DNA from: Candidatus Palauibacter poriticola
GTDB lineage: Bacteria > Gemmatimonadota > Gemmatimonadetes > Palauibacterales > Palauibacteraceae
Length of the DNA stretch: 34,967 bases
Reading direction: 5' to 3'
NCBI GenBank assembly: GCA_012270965.1
Contig: JAAXHJ010000001.1
Coordinates: forward strand, 1 to 34,967
The notes under the pieces were generated by a model. It was not told where the DNA came from. It worked only from the letters and a program-made list of their open reading frames with translations, and made no database searches. Made by a program: the position numbers and the translations under genes. Below are positions 1-9,122 of this stretch, one piece after another. Every line of letters begins with the position of its first letter. Position 1 is the first letter of the stretch.

Positions 1-34
1 CCCCCCGCCTCCCAGCGCCGCCTACCGTCCGCCG

Positions 35-1030
35 ATGCCGAAGCGACGAGACCCCGCCGCCGAGACTTCCGACGAGATCCTCTTCGGGATATCCGCCCTG
101 CACCAGGGCCCGCCGCGGGTGCCCGGGAGGGGCGACCTTGACTTCTCGCGCGCGGTCCTCGACCAGCTCTACAGCTACCGGCCGAAGCGCGAGGTCATCG
201 CCTATCCGCTGTGGCTCCTGACGGGGGTCTTCGGCGGCCACCGCTTCTATCTCGACCGTCCCGGGACGGGTTTCCTCATGCTCGTCACCCTCGGCGGCGC
301 GGGGCTGTGGTGGCTCGCGGACGTTCTTCTGATCCCGCGCATGGTACGGAAGTTCAACGAAGACCAGGCGCGGCGGCAGTTCCTGGGCCTGGCGCCCCGT
401 CAGCTCGCCTTCATGCCGGCCAAGGGGGAGACGCTCCCCCCGGAGCCGCACTGGGCCGCCAAGCGGCGCACGGGTGGCCGCTTGGTGGCCGACGGCATCG
501 TGATGATGCTGGCCGGAGGGTCGCTGGGCGCCTTCGCGAGCGGGTTCGGGGTGTACGAGCCGATCATCGCGGTGCTCGCTCTCATCGCGATCACCCTGCT
601 GGGAACCCGGTGGGCCGCCCTCTCCGCCCTGCCCATCCTGCGGGGGTTCGACCGCTGGGCGCACCGGCTGCGACTGTTCTACTACACGAACGATCCCGGC
701 GGGGCGGTGTCGCTCGCCTTCCGCCAAGTGCTGGCGGCATTCGCCATCCTCCGACGCCGCCGCCGGGCCGAGGCCAAGCTCTATCTGCAGCTCGGCGTAT
801 GGTTCACGATCATCTTCACCGTCTTCGACATCATCGAGGCCATCGGTGGGGCGGGGGGCTTCACCGGCTCCCTGATGCTCGACTTCTACCAGACGTTCTT
901 CGCCACCTACGCCTTCGCCGCTCCCATCGGCGCGATCCTCAACAAGCACGTCCTCCTACAGCGCAGCGACCACGCGATCTGGGCGCTGAGCGCGGTAGCG
1001 GTGGCGTTCATCGTCATCGGCATTCTCTGA
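35..1030 (+). CDS. TM2-domain multi-pass membrane protein
   Basis: 331 aa. Residues about 50-100 match a TM2 domain: a short hydrophobic helix, a turn with G-G-H-R-F-Y-L, then a second helix rich in G and W (LGGAGLWWLADVLLI) followed by a charged segment. Further hydrophobic stretches lie near residues 155-170, 175-200, 254-272, 288-303 and 315-331, giving about seven membrane segments in total. TM2 domains occur in many bacterial inner-membrane proteins of unclear function, and nothing here adds a catalytic motif. The start at 35 has no clear Shine-Dalgarno sequence, and only 34 bases precede it, so an earlier start outside the window cannot be excluded. The gene is convergent with the 1290-4740 unit. 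The domain call is solid; the cellular role is unknown. Confidence 0.8.
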   Translation: MPKRRDPAAETSDEILFGISALHQGPPRVPGRGDLDFSRAVLDQLYSYRPKREVIAYPLWLLTGVFGGHRFYLDRPGTGFLMLVTLGGAGLWWLADVLLIPRMVRKFNEDQARRQFLGLAPRQLAFMPAKGETLPPEPHWAAKRRTGGRLVADGIVMMLAGGSLGAFASGFGVYEPIIAVLALIAITLLGTRWAALSALPILRGFDRWAHRLRLFYYTNDPGGAVSLAFRQVLAAFAILRRRRRAEAKLYLQLGVWFTIIFTVFDIIEAIGGAGGFTGSLMLDFYQTFFATYAFAAPIGAILNKHVLLQRSDHAIWALSAVAVAFIVIGIL

Positions 1031-1182
1031 GGCGGATGGAGGCGCCACTCTCGTCGACCTGCTCGGGTCCGGGTCGCGTTCATCTTGGTGGACATTCCCT
1101 GAGAGTGGGTCACGCGCCGCGCGCCGAGACGACTCCGTGGGGTCCGGTCGCCGCCACGGCGATCATCGAACTAACCGCCACC

Positions 1183-1203
1183 GGGCCAATTAAGCTTTGG
1201 CCC
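1183..1203. terminator. Perfect hairpin between convergent genes
   Basis: GGGCCAA, a 7-base loop (ttaagct), then TTGGCCC form a perfect 7-bp stem. It lies in the 1031-1289 gap between two convergent genes, which is where a bidirectional terminator would be expected. There is no clear T tract on either side, so intrinsic termination is only a suggestion. I see no gene in the rest of this gap. Confidence 0.35.
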
Positions 1204-1289
1204 AGTCTGCGGCCCGTGGTCTCGGTTGAAGACCTAAGTCAAGCGTCCGCTCCGCACCGTCGATGTCCCGCGTCTCGACCAGTGTGGAT

Positions 1290-2303
1290 CTATCGTCGCG
1301 TACCCAGGACGCTCACGGCTTGATCGAGAGACTGGCGAGTGTCGCGGGAAAGGGAACGGACCAAGGGCAGCGGATACTCGGCATAGTCATCCGCGTGGTG
1401 TGCGGCCGTCAACAGCTGACACGCGGCACCGATCGTCACGATGAGATTAAAGCCCCATCGCTGCACGGGATCTTCCAGCTGGAAGGACGGTCGGCCAAGC
1501 ACCGTGACAAGGCTCTCGTGAAAGCCTTCCACGGCCCCGGGGGTAAGATCCAGGGCGTTGGCGAGGCTTCTTGCCCGTTGGGGCAACCCGTCCGCCGTTG
1601 TTGTGTTCGCGAGATTCCACAGGCGGCCGACGATCGTGGGTTCCCGCCGTGTTGGGCGATAGTCCCGCGGGTTCCTAACGCCGTCGAGCGTCTTTTCCGC
1701 GCGGGAGAGCAGGCCTGTGAACGGCACGGACTCGTCGGGCTTGCGCTTCAGGGCGTCGTGGAGCGAGTTGACAAGCCGGTGGTCCCGTAGATGGCTGGCT
1801 CGCAGATTCCGGACGAGTTCCCGGTCCAGCTCGAATAACAGACTTCCAATCTCCCCGCCGTGGAGTTCTTCCGCGCTGAGCGAGACGTGCGTGGACCATG
1901 TGAGATCAATGATTGCTGCCGTCACGGAGGTGGATGGGAAGATGGGGAACCAGCTCGGCAACGCGATGGGGGACGAACTACTCTCCAACTCCAGTTCTCG
2001 GCGGGCGATGAGCACTACGTCGAGGCGGTTCGCCGCCCGAATCCGCTCCGAAAAACCCGGATGCTCCAACTCGGACCGTGCGCTCTCGAGGATCCGGAGG
2101 AGGTCGACCGCGACCGCGTTCGGGTCTGCGAAACCCCCAATGCGCACGACGATGGGGCACAGCGGAAGATCGGCGGCCTCCGCCCTCAGGTCTCGCGAGA
2201 ACTCGTCACGGTCGGCCGGTGAGGCGATCCAATAGAAGCAGAGCGAACTGCTGCGGTCGCGGGCCCGCCGCCGGATCTCGGCCACCACATGGTGCCCTTT
2301 CAT
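1290..2303 (-). CDS. Unrecognised 337-aa partner of the upstream ATPase
   Basis: I do not recognise this family. The protein is soluble, with no signal peptide or membrane helix. Residues about 18-75 alternate strands and helices (SSLCFYWIASPADRDEF, then LPLCPIVVRIGG), followed by DVVLIARRELELE and a conserved-looking L-P-S-W-F-P-I-F-P turn near residues 118-126. The C-terminal half is mainly helical. The ATG at 2303 lies four bases after the stop of the 810-aa ATPase, so the two are almost certainly co-transcribed and translationally coupled, and probably act together. Codon use is like that of the housekeeping neighbours and the frame is undamaged. The pair could be a sensor/effector unit or a regulator with its adaptor; the sequence does not decide between these. 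Confidence 0.72.
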   Translation of the reverse strand: MKGHHVVAEIRRRARDRSSSLCFYWIASPADRDEFSRDLRAEAADLPLCPIVVRIGGFADPNAVAVDLLRILESARSELEHPGFSERIRAANRLDVVLIARRELELESSSSPIALPSWFPIFPSTSVTAAIIDLTWSTHVSLSAEELHGGEIGSLLFELDRELVRNLRASHLRDHRLVNSLHDALKRKPDESVPFTGLLSRAEKTLDGVRNPRDYRPTRREPTIVGRLWNLANTTTADGLPQRARSLANALDLTPGAVEGFHESLVTVLGRPSFQLEDPVQRWGFNLIVTIGAACQLLTAAHHADDYAEYPLPLVRSLSRDTRQSLDQAVSVLGTRR

Positions 2304-2307
2304 TCGC

Positions 2308-4740
2308 TTACGCCAATGCCGGACGTACGGCCGCCGCCAGCCGACCCAGGGTTCGCACCTTCACGAAGACGTTCTCGTCGGTATACGACAGGAAATTTGC
2401 CTGCGTGGCGGTCCGCAGCATCTCGTTCGCGTCCGGCAGGGGTCCGGGAGCGGGAAGGCCCTTGAGCAGGACCGACAAGTCGTCGCGGGCGACGGTGAAC
2501 GTATCCGGGGCGGCGCGCGCGATCTCCCGAACCAGCCAATACGCCGTGTAGAGCCACCGATTCTGACGATAGCCGCTCTCTCCCATCGCGGCCTTGGCTG
2601 CCTCGCGAAAGAAATCGTAATCCGGATCGAGGCTCACTTGGTCGAGGCCGAGCTTCTCGGACTCGAATCGAGTGAAGTCTCCCTCGTCCAGCGTGATCCC
2701 CCGGGCCGGACGCTTCTGCTCGATCAACCAGTCCACCACCGCCCGCAGCACATTCACGGTCAGGAACGGATGGCCCGCCGTCTCGGCGTGAAGCGCGTCC
2801 ACAAAGCCGGTGGCGACGTTGATCCGGTCGCGCAACACCCTGCCCACAAGTTGAGAGAACTCGCCCGCCTTCAGGTGGTGCTCGAACAAGGGGAATGGAT
2901 CCTGCTTCACATAGGGCGCGAGCTGATTCTGATCCATTAGGATGAAGTGTGCGCCCGGCTGCTGCCCCAGGAGCACGAGCAGATTGTCGCGCGCGAACTC
3001 GACCAGCTGGTTCAGGAGCGGCTGTGCCACCGAGTAGCGGGCCGCGGGCTCGGACTCCGTGACCGAGGCGAGATACCCGAACAGCGTTTCGTACTCATCG
3101 ATGATCAGTACCGTGCGGTCGGCTTGATCGACGGACAGCGGAGCGCAGTCGCGGAGAACCGATTCGACGAAGGTCCGCGCCAGAGGTGTCCCCGACTCGA
3201 TCGCCTCCCGCACGAGGTCGTACAACACTCTTCCGTTGGCGGTCTGTTCGGTGCCGCACGTCTGCGGGACGATCACGGACCCTCCGGGCGTGAAGTCCAG
3301 ATCGAAGCACGCCGTCGTCTTCCCGCTCCGGCGCACGCTGCACCACAGCCGGGCCCCGTTCGTCCGGTCGAATCGAGCCAGAACGTCGCGAACGCTGGTG
3401 CGGCGAACGTGATAGAACGGCGATTTCCCCGGCGTATGGAGCGGGAACTCGTGCGCCACGTTGTACGTGATTGGTTTGGCACCCTCGATCTTGCTGCGCA
3501 GTTCGTAGATGCGTCGGCCGAGCACTTCGGTGGCGCGGTCGGTCGCGGAGGATGGGCTCGAATCGCCGACTTCAACGACGATCTTCTCCAGCCGCCGGTT
3601 GCTCCGAACTCGGTGAGCCAAGTCTGGCTTTAGGGGGACGAGGACGAAGCCGAACCGCCGCGCGGCGGCCTCGTCGAGATCACGTTCCGAAACGAAGGCT
3701 TCGTCAAGGTGCGCGCGGAGATAGATGAGCCGGTCCGCTCCCCACATCGAGGGTGAGCGCACCCCGACATCCAAGGACCGGTGCTCCCACGAAAACTGTC
3801 CCAGGAGCGGAATCGGAAAATACGTCTCCCGAGGCAGCGACAGCAGAGAGTCAAGGCAGGCGAGGAGGGGTAGCACGGCCTGCTCAAGACCCGTCCGCAA
3901 CGGACCCTCGGGGAGCCTGCCGACGAGATCCTCCCCGGCTTCGGCGGAAAGAAAGGCCAGTTGGTAGACCCAGCGGTCGGGGAACCTCGCCAAGAGCCTC
4001 GACCCGTCCATGTCGCCAAGGCGGAGGAACGCGTAGGCGCGCAGGACGCCTCCCGCCGTTGCCGAGATGAGCGCCCGCAGCGCGGAGGTGTCTTCCCGGT
4101 TGTGGCTCGTGTTCGCTCCTTGCGAATAGTAGTCGAGGCATAGGTCGAGGAGGCTCGCGAGCCCGTGAATCGACTTTTGGATAGCGATCTCTTGGGTAAG
4201 GCCGCGGCTGCGGCCGTACTCGTAGCCGCGAGCGAAGATGGTTGCCGTGTGCTCATCGAGTCGGCGCCGAATCGAGCGAGCCGCCGCCTCCGCCAGTTCC
4301 GATCGCAAGAGCGGCAGATAGGCGTCGAAGTGACGACTCAAGGCCCCCGCGTACGCCGTGGACCACTGAAAGATGTGCTTCTCGCCGAGTACGGTCAGTC
4401 TCTCCCCGAAGGCTCGATCCACGCGGTCGATCTCCGCATAGAGATCATCCGCCCGGGCGGGCGATTCGTTCACCAGCGCCCCCCGCGATCCGGCGACATC
4501 CACCACTGCCCGGCTCCCTTCGGGCGCGGGGGTGCGCGTTCTCTCGTCGAACAACCTCTGCAGTTCACCGCGCCGCTTCGGCTGGAACCCATCGATGCGA
4601 GCCTGCAGGTCGACCCGCCACTCCTCGAGCACCGGCGGGCTCATGTCGCGCATGAGATCCTCGAGTACTCGTTGTGGTTCCGCGGCATGCCCAAGCGCCA
4701 ATTCCGCATCGATTCTCTCGAGCGTGTCGTAGATACTCAT
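2308..4740 (-). CDS. Large P-loop ATPase (AAA/STAND-like) with helical N-terminal region
   Basis: About 810 aa. The first 450 residues are mostly helical with no recognised domain. The ATPase core follows a typical lead-in (FYHVRR..VRDVLARF). Its Walker A region reads WCSVRRSGKTT near residues 466-476; the first glycine of G-x4-GK[ST] is replaced by serine, while the RRSGKT of archaeal/STAND-like ATPases is kept. Walker B is TVLIIDEYETLF near residues 543-554, and HFILMDQNQLAPYV is a plausible sensor-1 strand. A helical/winged C-terminal region follows. An ATG at 4797 would add 19 residues, but the product from 4740 (MSIYDTLERIDAEL) looks like a natural N-terminus and neither start has a strong ribosome site. 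It is first in a two-gene unit with the 337-aa protein. The role is unknown; defence, transcription control or conflict signalling are all possible. Confidence 0.8.
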   Translation of the reverse strand: MSIYDTLERIDAELALGHAAEPQRVLEDLMRDMSPPVLEEWRVDLQARIDGFQPKRRGELQRLFDERTRTPAPEGSRAVVDVAGSRGALVNESPARADDLYAEIDRVDRAFGERLTVLGEKHIFQWSTAYAGALSRHFDAYLPLLRSELAEAAARSIRRRLDEHTATIFARGYEYGRSRGLTQEIAIQKSIHGLASLLDLCLDYYSQGANTSHNREDTSALRALISATAGGVLRAYAFLRLGDMDGSRLLARFPDRWVYQLAFLSAEAGEDLVGRLPEGPLRTGLEQAVLPLLACLDSLLSLPRETYFPIPLLGQFSWEHRSLDVGVRSPSMWGADRLIYLRAHLDEAFVSERDLDEAAARRFGFVLVPLKPDLAHRVRSNRRLEKIVVEVGDSSPSSATDRATEVLGRRIYELRSKIEGAKPITYNVAHEFPLHTPGKSPFYHVRRTSVRDVLARFDRTNGARLWCSVRRSGKTTACFDLDFTPGGSVIVPQTCGTEQTANGRVLYDLVREAIESGTPLARTFVESVLRDCAPLSVDQADRTVLIIDEYETLFGYLASVTESEPAARYSVAQPLLNQLVEFARDNLLVLLGQQPGAHFILMDQNQLAPYVKQDPFPLFEHHLKAGEFSQLVGRVLRDRINVATGFVDALHAETAGHPFLTVNVLRAVVDWLIEQKRPARGITLDEGDFTRFESEKLGLDQVSLDPDYDFFREAAKAAMGESGYRQNRWLYTAYWLVREIARAAPDTFTVARDDLSVLLKGLPAPGPLPDANEMLRTATQANFLSYTDENVFVKVRTLGRLAAAVRPALA

Positions 4741-4896
4741 CGTCTTTCGGCCATCCGGGGGTCGACCCTTGGCAACGCTCTCATGTTCACCCCGCATTCG
4801 GTCCGGGGCCCCAGAGCGTGACCCGCATCCCGCTCATCTCGAACCATTATCTCGACGCTTCTCAACTCGGTCTCAAGTGGTCGTGGGAGCGAAGCT

Positions 4897-7800
4897 TCAG
4901 GGCACGAGCGCGGCGGGCGGCGAGAGCAGGTCTTCAACGGGGAGGATCTCGCCGTCCTTCAGCACGATGTAGGCGCGGCGCAGGTCCGAGATGTTCTCCA
5001 GCGGGTTGCCTTCGACGATGAGGATGTCGGCGAGGGCTCCGGCGGACAGGGTCCCGATCTCTCCCTCCATCGCGAGCGCCTCGGCGGCCACCGAGGTGGC
5101 GGTGCGCAGGGCTTCGACTTCGGTGAGTCCGCCCCAGACGTAGTTCTCGACCTCCGCGATGAGGGCGGCGCCGTAGGGGATGATGGGGGAATCGGTGCCC
5201 GCCACGACCTTGCCACCGCCGCGCACGACGCGGGTCACGGTGCGGCCGGCGTCGGCGAGCAGCGCGTCGATGCCGCCGATGCGGCCCCGGGCGGCGGCGC
5301 GCGCGGCCATCTGCTCGGCCATCCCCGGCGGGAAGAAGGCTTCGAAGCGGCGGTCGGAGGTCCACGACGGATCCTCTCCCACGACCTTCCACCAGCCCCC
5401 CATGAGCGCCATGGTCGGCGTGAGCGTCATGCCCGAGGCGGTGAGCAGCCGGATCACATCGTCGTAGGTCCGGTACATCGCCGTCACCTTGGGGGAGTAG
5501 CCGCGGCGGCTGGTGCCGGAGATGTGTTCGACGTGGTCCATTCCGAGCTCGACGGCCGGGTAGATCTCGTGACTCGCGACGGGGATCCCGATCGAGTGTG
5601 CGAACTCGACGACGCGGCGCTGCAGGAGGTCCGGCAGGCGGACGTACGTCTTGATGAGCGAGAAGCCGAGCCGGTCGGCGCGCTCGAGTTCGAGGGCGAA
5701 GTTTCCGTCGGCGCGCAGCGCGCCGGCGCCGGAGTAGTAGATCCGGTTGCCGTCCATCGTCCGTCCGGTGGCGAACTCGCGCGGGCCGGCGCGGCGGCCG
5801 GAGTCGATGGCTTCGCGGCGCTCCGCGATCTCGTAGGAGTCGGAGGTCGGATCGCGGATCGTCGTGACCCCGTAGGCGAGGAAGGCGCGGCCGAGCGTCT
5901 CGCCCATGCCGTAGCCCATGTGCGCATGCATGTCGATGAGGCCCGGGAGGACGGTGTGACCGCCCGCGTCCACGACCTCCCCGCCGGCGTCCGCGGCCGA
6001 GGCGTGGTAGGCGTCGCTGTGGGGGACGACCGCGGCGATCCGGTTGCCCTCGACGATGAGGTCCATGTCTCGGTCGATGTCGTCGGAGACGCCGTCCCAC
6101 ACGCGCGCGGCGTGGATGACGGCCGAGCCCTCGCGGGCGGGGCGTCGCCACTCGAGCGCGACGCGGATCTCCTCGATGGCACCGTCGTCGAGATGGTAGC
6201 GGCGGAGACCGCCGGGAGTCTGGTAGACGATCGAACGCGAGTCGCCCGTCCACGAGATCGCGTCGGCGTGGTGGTCCGTGAGGCGCATCGGCGGACCGCT
6301 CGGCGTCCCCGCGTCGTCGACCTCGACGAGCCACAACACGCCCTCGCTCGCATACGCCATGCGCCGGCCGTCCGGCGACCACACCGGGCCGTCGAGTCCG
6401 CGCACGCCCATCCCCCTGTGTTCGGCGGCCGTCACGCGACGGTCCTGTCCGCCGTCCACCGGCTGCAGGAGAATCTCGTTCCGTCCCTCCCGGAAGCGCG
6501 TGGAATACTGTGTGAGGACGCCCATGGCGATCGTCTCGCCGTCCGGCGAGAAGGAGGGGCGGCCGGGTGCGAAGAGGTCGTCGCGGATCGTCCGAATGTC
6601 GCCCGTGGCCAGGTCCACGATGCGGACGCCGCTCTGCAATCCCTGGACCGAGGTGAAGACGATCCGCCCGCCGTCGGGGGAGAACACCGGGCCCACCTCG
6701 CCGCCCGGGAGGGTTGTCGCCCGGCGCTCGTCGCCCGTCGCCATGTCGCGCACCCAGATGTCGAGCGTGCCGCCCTTGTCGGAAGCGTAGGCGAGCATCG
6801 AGCCATCGCGCGACCAGGCTGGGAGGACGTCGACGAAGGGGTCGTCCGTAAGTCGGTGCGGCGCGGCGTCGCCCGGCGAGCCGTCCGGGTCGAGGTCGAG
6901 GAGCCAGAGATCGCCCAGCGCGGTGAAGGCGACGGAGCCGCCGTCCGGCGAGACGGTCGGCGCCACGATCCCGACCACCGGCTCCGGCCCGCCCGCCTCG
7001 AAGGACCGCGGCGCGCGCTCGTAGTCCGGCCGGGTGAAGGCGAAGGTGGCCTCGAAGGGGACGACGGCCCGCCCGCCCCCGTCCGCGAAAGCCCGCTGGA
7101 TCACGCCGTCGGCGGTGTACACGACTTCGTCGTCGGCGACCCAGTGGGGGCGGAAGGGGAAGACATCGGCACCGTCCCCGGAGAGGCGGCGCGGCTCCGG
7201 GTCGGGACCGGCGTCGGCGTCGGGCCCCCCATCGAGAGACGCCACGTAGAGCCCAGTCTGTCCCTGGGAGACGGCCGGGAAGGCGATACGCTGCCCGTCC
7301 GGGCTCCACGAGGGGGAGACGGCGCCGGGTACGCGAGCCACGACGCGCCCCGATCCATCGGTCCCCCGAACGAGGACCGCGCCGCCGTCCTGATCGGAGG
7401 CGTAGACGAGGGTCTCCCCATCGGCGGACCAGGAGGGCGTGAACTCGTGTCCCGGCGCGTCGGTGACCCGGCTCGTGGCGCCCGTGCCGAGGTCCAGCGT
7501 CCAGATGTCGTAGGTGCCCGAGCGGTCCGAGGCGAAGGTGATCGTGCTCCCGTCGGGCGAGTAGGCGGGCTCCCGCTCGTCGTACGGCCCGAAGGTGTGC
7601 TGCACCGGGTCGGAGCCGTCAGGCCGGATCGACCAGATGTGCCAGTTCCCGTCCCGGAACGACTGGAAGACGATCCGGCTCCCGTCCGGCGCCCACTGCG
7701 GCTGCCGCGCGTCGTAGTACATGTCCGTGATCGCGCGCGCCTCGCCGCCCCCGGCGTCCATCACCCACAGCGTCCCCTGGAGATCGAGCACCATGCGGCT

Positions 7801-7962
7801 CCCGTCCGGCGAGACCGCCGCCGCCATATTGGTCCCTTCCGACACCGTGACGCGCACCTCGCGATCCTGCGCCTGTGTCGCCGCGGGCAGGAGAAGCAGC
7901 GCCGCCAGGGGGATCAGGGCGCTGAACGAACGACGGCTGTGGGACAGCGATAGGTAGGACAT
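4897..7962 (-). CDS. Exported TolB-type propeller / amidohydrolase fusion
   Basis: About 1021 aa. The start at 7962 is chosen because GGAG lies nine bases upstream; the ATG at 7971 overlaps that site. A signal peptide ends near AAT-Q-A-Q. Residues about 30-630 hold many WD40/TolB-like blades with the repeated pattern S-P-D-G-x-x-[IL]-x-[FY]-x-S. The C-terminal metal-dependent amidohydrolase has H679 and H681 (DMHAH), the metal-bridging lysine candidate K771 (SLIKTY), H798 (SHEIY), H813 (VEHISG) and D924 (AGTDSP), so all expected ligands are present. It is likely a periplasmic or exported imidazolonepropionase/prolidase-like hydrolase acting on a cyclic amide or peptide; the substrate is not visible. 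Such propeller fusions are common in Gemmatimonadota and Acidobacteria. It stands alone, with 156 bases to the upstream neighbour. Confidence 0.93.
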   Translation of the reverse strand: MSYLSLSHSRRSFSALIPLAALLLLPAATQAQDREVRVTVSEGTNMAAAVSPDGSRMVLDLQGTLWVMDAGGGEARAITDMYYDARQPQWAPDGSRIVFQSFRDGNWHIWSIRPDGSDPVQHTFGPYDEREPAYSPDGSTITFASDRSGTYDIWTLDLGTGATSRVTDAPGHEFTPSWSADGETLVYASDQDGGAVLVRGTDGSGRVVARVPGAVSPSWSPDGQRIAFPAVSQGQTGLYVASLDGGPDADAGPDPEPRRLSGDGADVFPFRPHWVADDEVVYTADGVIQRAFADGGGRAVVPFEATFAFTRPDYERAPRSFEAGGPEPVVGIVAPTVSPDGGSVAFTALGDLWLLDLDPDGSPGDAAPHRLTDDPFVDVLPAWSRDGSMLAYASDKGGTLDIWVRDMATGDERRATTLPGGEVGPVFSPDGGRIVFTSVQGLQSGVRIVDLATGDIRTIRDDLFAPGRPSFSPDGETIAMGVLTQYSTRFREGRNEILLQPVDGGQDRRVTAAEHRGMGVRGLDGPVWSPDGRRMAYASEGVLWLVEVDDAGTPSGPPMRLTDHHADAISWTGDSRSIVYQTPGGLRRYHLDDGAIEEIRVALEWRRPAREGSAVIHAARVWDGVSDDIDRDMDLIVEGNRIAAVVPHSDAYHASAADAGGEVVDAGGHTVLPGLIDMHAHMGYGMGETLGRAFLAYGVTTIRDPTSDSYEIAERREAIDSGRRAGPREFATGRTMDGNRIYYSGAGALRADGNFALELERADRLGFSLIKTYVRLPDLLQRRVVEFAHSIGIPVASHEIYPAVELGMDHVEHISGTSRRGYSPKVTAMYRTYDDVIRLLTASGMTLTPTMALMGGWWKVVGEDPSWTSDRRFEAFFPPGMAEQMAARAAARGRIGGIDALLADAGRTVTRVVRGGGKVVAGTDSPIIPYGAALIAEVENYVWGGLTEVEALRTATSVAAEALAMEGEIGTLSAGALADILIVEGNPLENISDLRRAYIVLKDGEILPVEDLLSPPAALVP

Positions 7963-8118
7963 GCGGGTCATCTCCGTTCTCCGGCCGAACCCAGAGCGCT
8001 TCCCAGACGGTGGCCGCGCGTCTCCGACGCGAACGCCCGTTCGGCCCACGCCATTCAAGCAAAATGTCCGTAGAGCGAAGGCCCCAGGCAAGGAGTTTCG
8101 CCCGTCCGTGACGGGTTG

Positions 8119-8481
8119 TTACGCGGGGTTCGAGGTGCGGCGATAGTGGCGCATGCGAGCGGCGTAGGCGAAGCCGAAGAAGTACCTGCGCAGGCCATCC
8201 GCCGATCCGGGCGGCACGTCGGGGTCGAAGAAGAGACGGCAGAACTCCTCGCGGGCCCGCAGGACCTCTTGGCAGCGGTGGCCGTGCCAGCGGGGGTCTG
8301 CGGCCGTGAGGTCGAAGAGTTCCAGCGCCCGCGCGAGTGCGCCGTCGAACCGGCTCGCGTTCCCGCTTTCGTGGGCGCGAATCGCGCGCTCCACCTCGCT
8401 GCCGATGTTCCCGAGTTGCTCGACCAGATCGAGCCTGGCCCAGCCGCCCGCGGCGGCCTGCCTGTGAAGGGGGGGTGCCAT
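8119..8481 (-). CDS. Small helical protein paired with DUF5674
   Basis: 120 aa, all-helical by eye, with no signal peptide or membrane segment. The core (LDLVEQLGNIGSEVERAI, then ALELFDLTAADPRW, then LRAREEFCRLFF) resembles a small conserved family of unknown function that, from memory, is found next to DUF5674 genes in several phyla. It starts 11 bases after the DUF5674 stop and has GGAG almost touching the ATG. The two-gene arrangement of small cytosolic proteins is reminiscent of toxin-antitoxin modules, but no known toxin or antitoxin motif is visible. The function is unknown. Confidence 0.75.
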   Translation of the reverse strand: MAPPLHRQAAAGGWARLDLVEQLGNIGSEVERAIRAHESGNASRFDGALARALELFDLTAADPRWHGHRCQEVLRAREEFCRLFFDPDVPPGSADGLRRYFFGFAYAARMRHYRRTSNPA

Positions 8482-8492
8482 TCTCCGCGCGC

Positions 8493-8858
8493 CTACTCGT
8501 CACCTAACTCCGCGGGAACCAGGGACTCGACGAGCACGCGAATGCGCTCACGCGTCCGCTCGTCGTCCACGCCGCGGGAGCGGTTCCCCTGTCCGGGCCG
8601 AATGTTGATCAGCGAGTCGAACTCGATCCACTCCGGCCCGTCTTTCTCCGGAAACAGGTTGATGCCCCAGAGGTCCTGCTGGCGGGAGTCGTGCTTGAGG
8701 AGCAGCGCCTCATCATCGGCGTGCAAGTCGCCTCCGACGGCCATGACCCCCCGGGAGAGGTCGACGACGGCCTTGATCCAGTCGCCGAACTGGGTCTCGG
8801 CCATCTTCGCGAGATCCGTGCGGGAGATGGGCTGCGAGATGATGCATCCCTCCGTCAA
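8493..8858 (-). CDS. DUF5674 family protein
   Basis: 121 aa from a TTG start at 8858, chosen because AGGAG lies seven bases upstream and because the protein then begins just where the family homology does. The frame stays open further upstream, but it then translates the tandem repeat. Family-like segments are: an N-terminal segment on removing or placing the protein (ISQPISRTDLAKMAE), WIKAVVDLSRGVMAVGGDLHADDEALLL, Q-Q-D-L-W-G-I-N-L-F-P, and FDSLINIRPGQGN followed by R-G-V-D-D. The biochemical role of DUF5674 is unknown. It is the first gene of a pair with the 120-aa helical protein and is divergent from the carbonic anhydrase; the 30-bp repeat lies between them. Confidence 0.85.
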   Translation of the reverse strand: MTEGCIISQPISRTDLAKMAETQFGDWIKAVVDLSRGVMAVGGDLHADDEALLLKHDSRQQDLWGINLFPEKDGPEWIEFDSLINIRPGQGNRSRGVDDERTRERIRVLVESLVPAELGDE

Positions 8859-8931
8859 GCCTCGTCTCCTGGAGTAGGTGTGAGCGGTGGAAGGGCAACG
8901 TAACGGCGGTGGCCTCGGCCGCACACCGGCC

Positions 8932-9067
8932 CTTGACGGGCCAGCCGGCGCGCAGCGGCTTCTTGACGGGCCAGTCGGCGGGCAGCGGCTTCTTGACGGG
9001 CCAGTCGGCGGGCAGCGGCTTCTTGACGGGCCAGTCGGCGCGCAGCGGCTCTTGACGGGCCGGCGGG
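8932..9067. repeat. 30-bp tandem repeat, four copies plus a partial
   Basis: Units begin at 8932, 8962, 8992 and 9022 (the last is 29 bp), and a truncated fifth starts at 9051. Each starts CTTGACGGGCCAG and ends GCAGCGGCTT. The units differ only at a few C/T and C/G positions. They have no spacers, so this is not CRISPR. The array fills most of the 264-base gap between the divergent DUF5674 and carbonic anhydrase genes, so it sits in the promoter region of both. Each unit carries TTGAC, identical to the first five bases of a -35 box, but I see no matching -10. Confidence 0.9.
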
Positions 9068-9122
9068 TGCGGGCAGATTCGCGGGGGACAGGTCCAGCCC
9101 CCCGCGCCTCACGGAGGAACCG

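Noticed and set aside
5524..7953. A very long open frame on the plus strand opposite the amidohydrolase
   Set aside because: It is the mirror of a GC3-biased gene: Val/Arg/Glu-rich, no domain, and the minus strand has a complete enzyme with all catalytic residues.
8932..9067. CRISPR array
   Set aside because: Units are directly adjacent with no spacers, and no cas genes are present.
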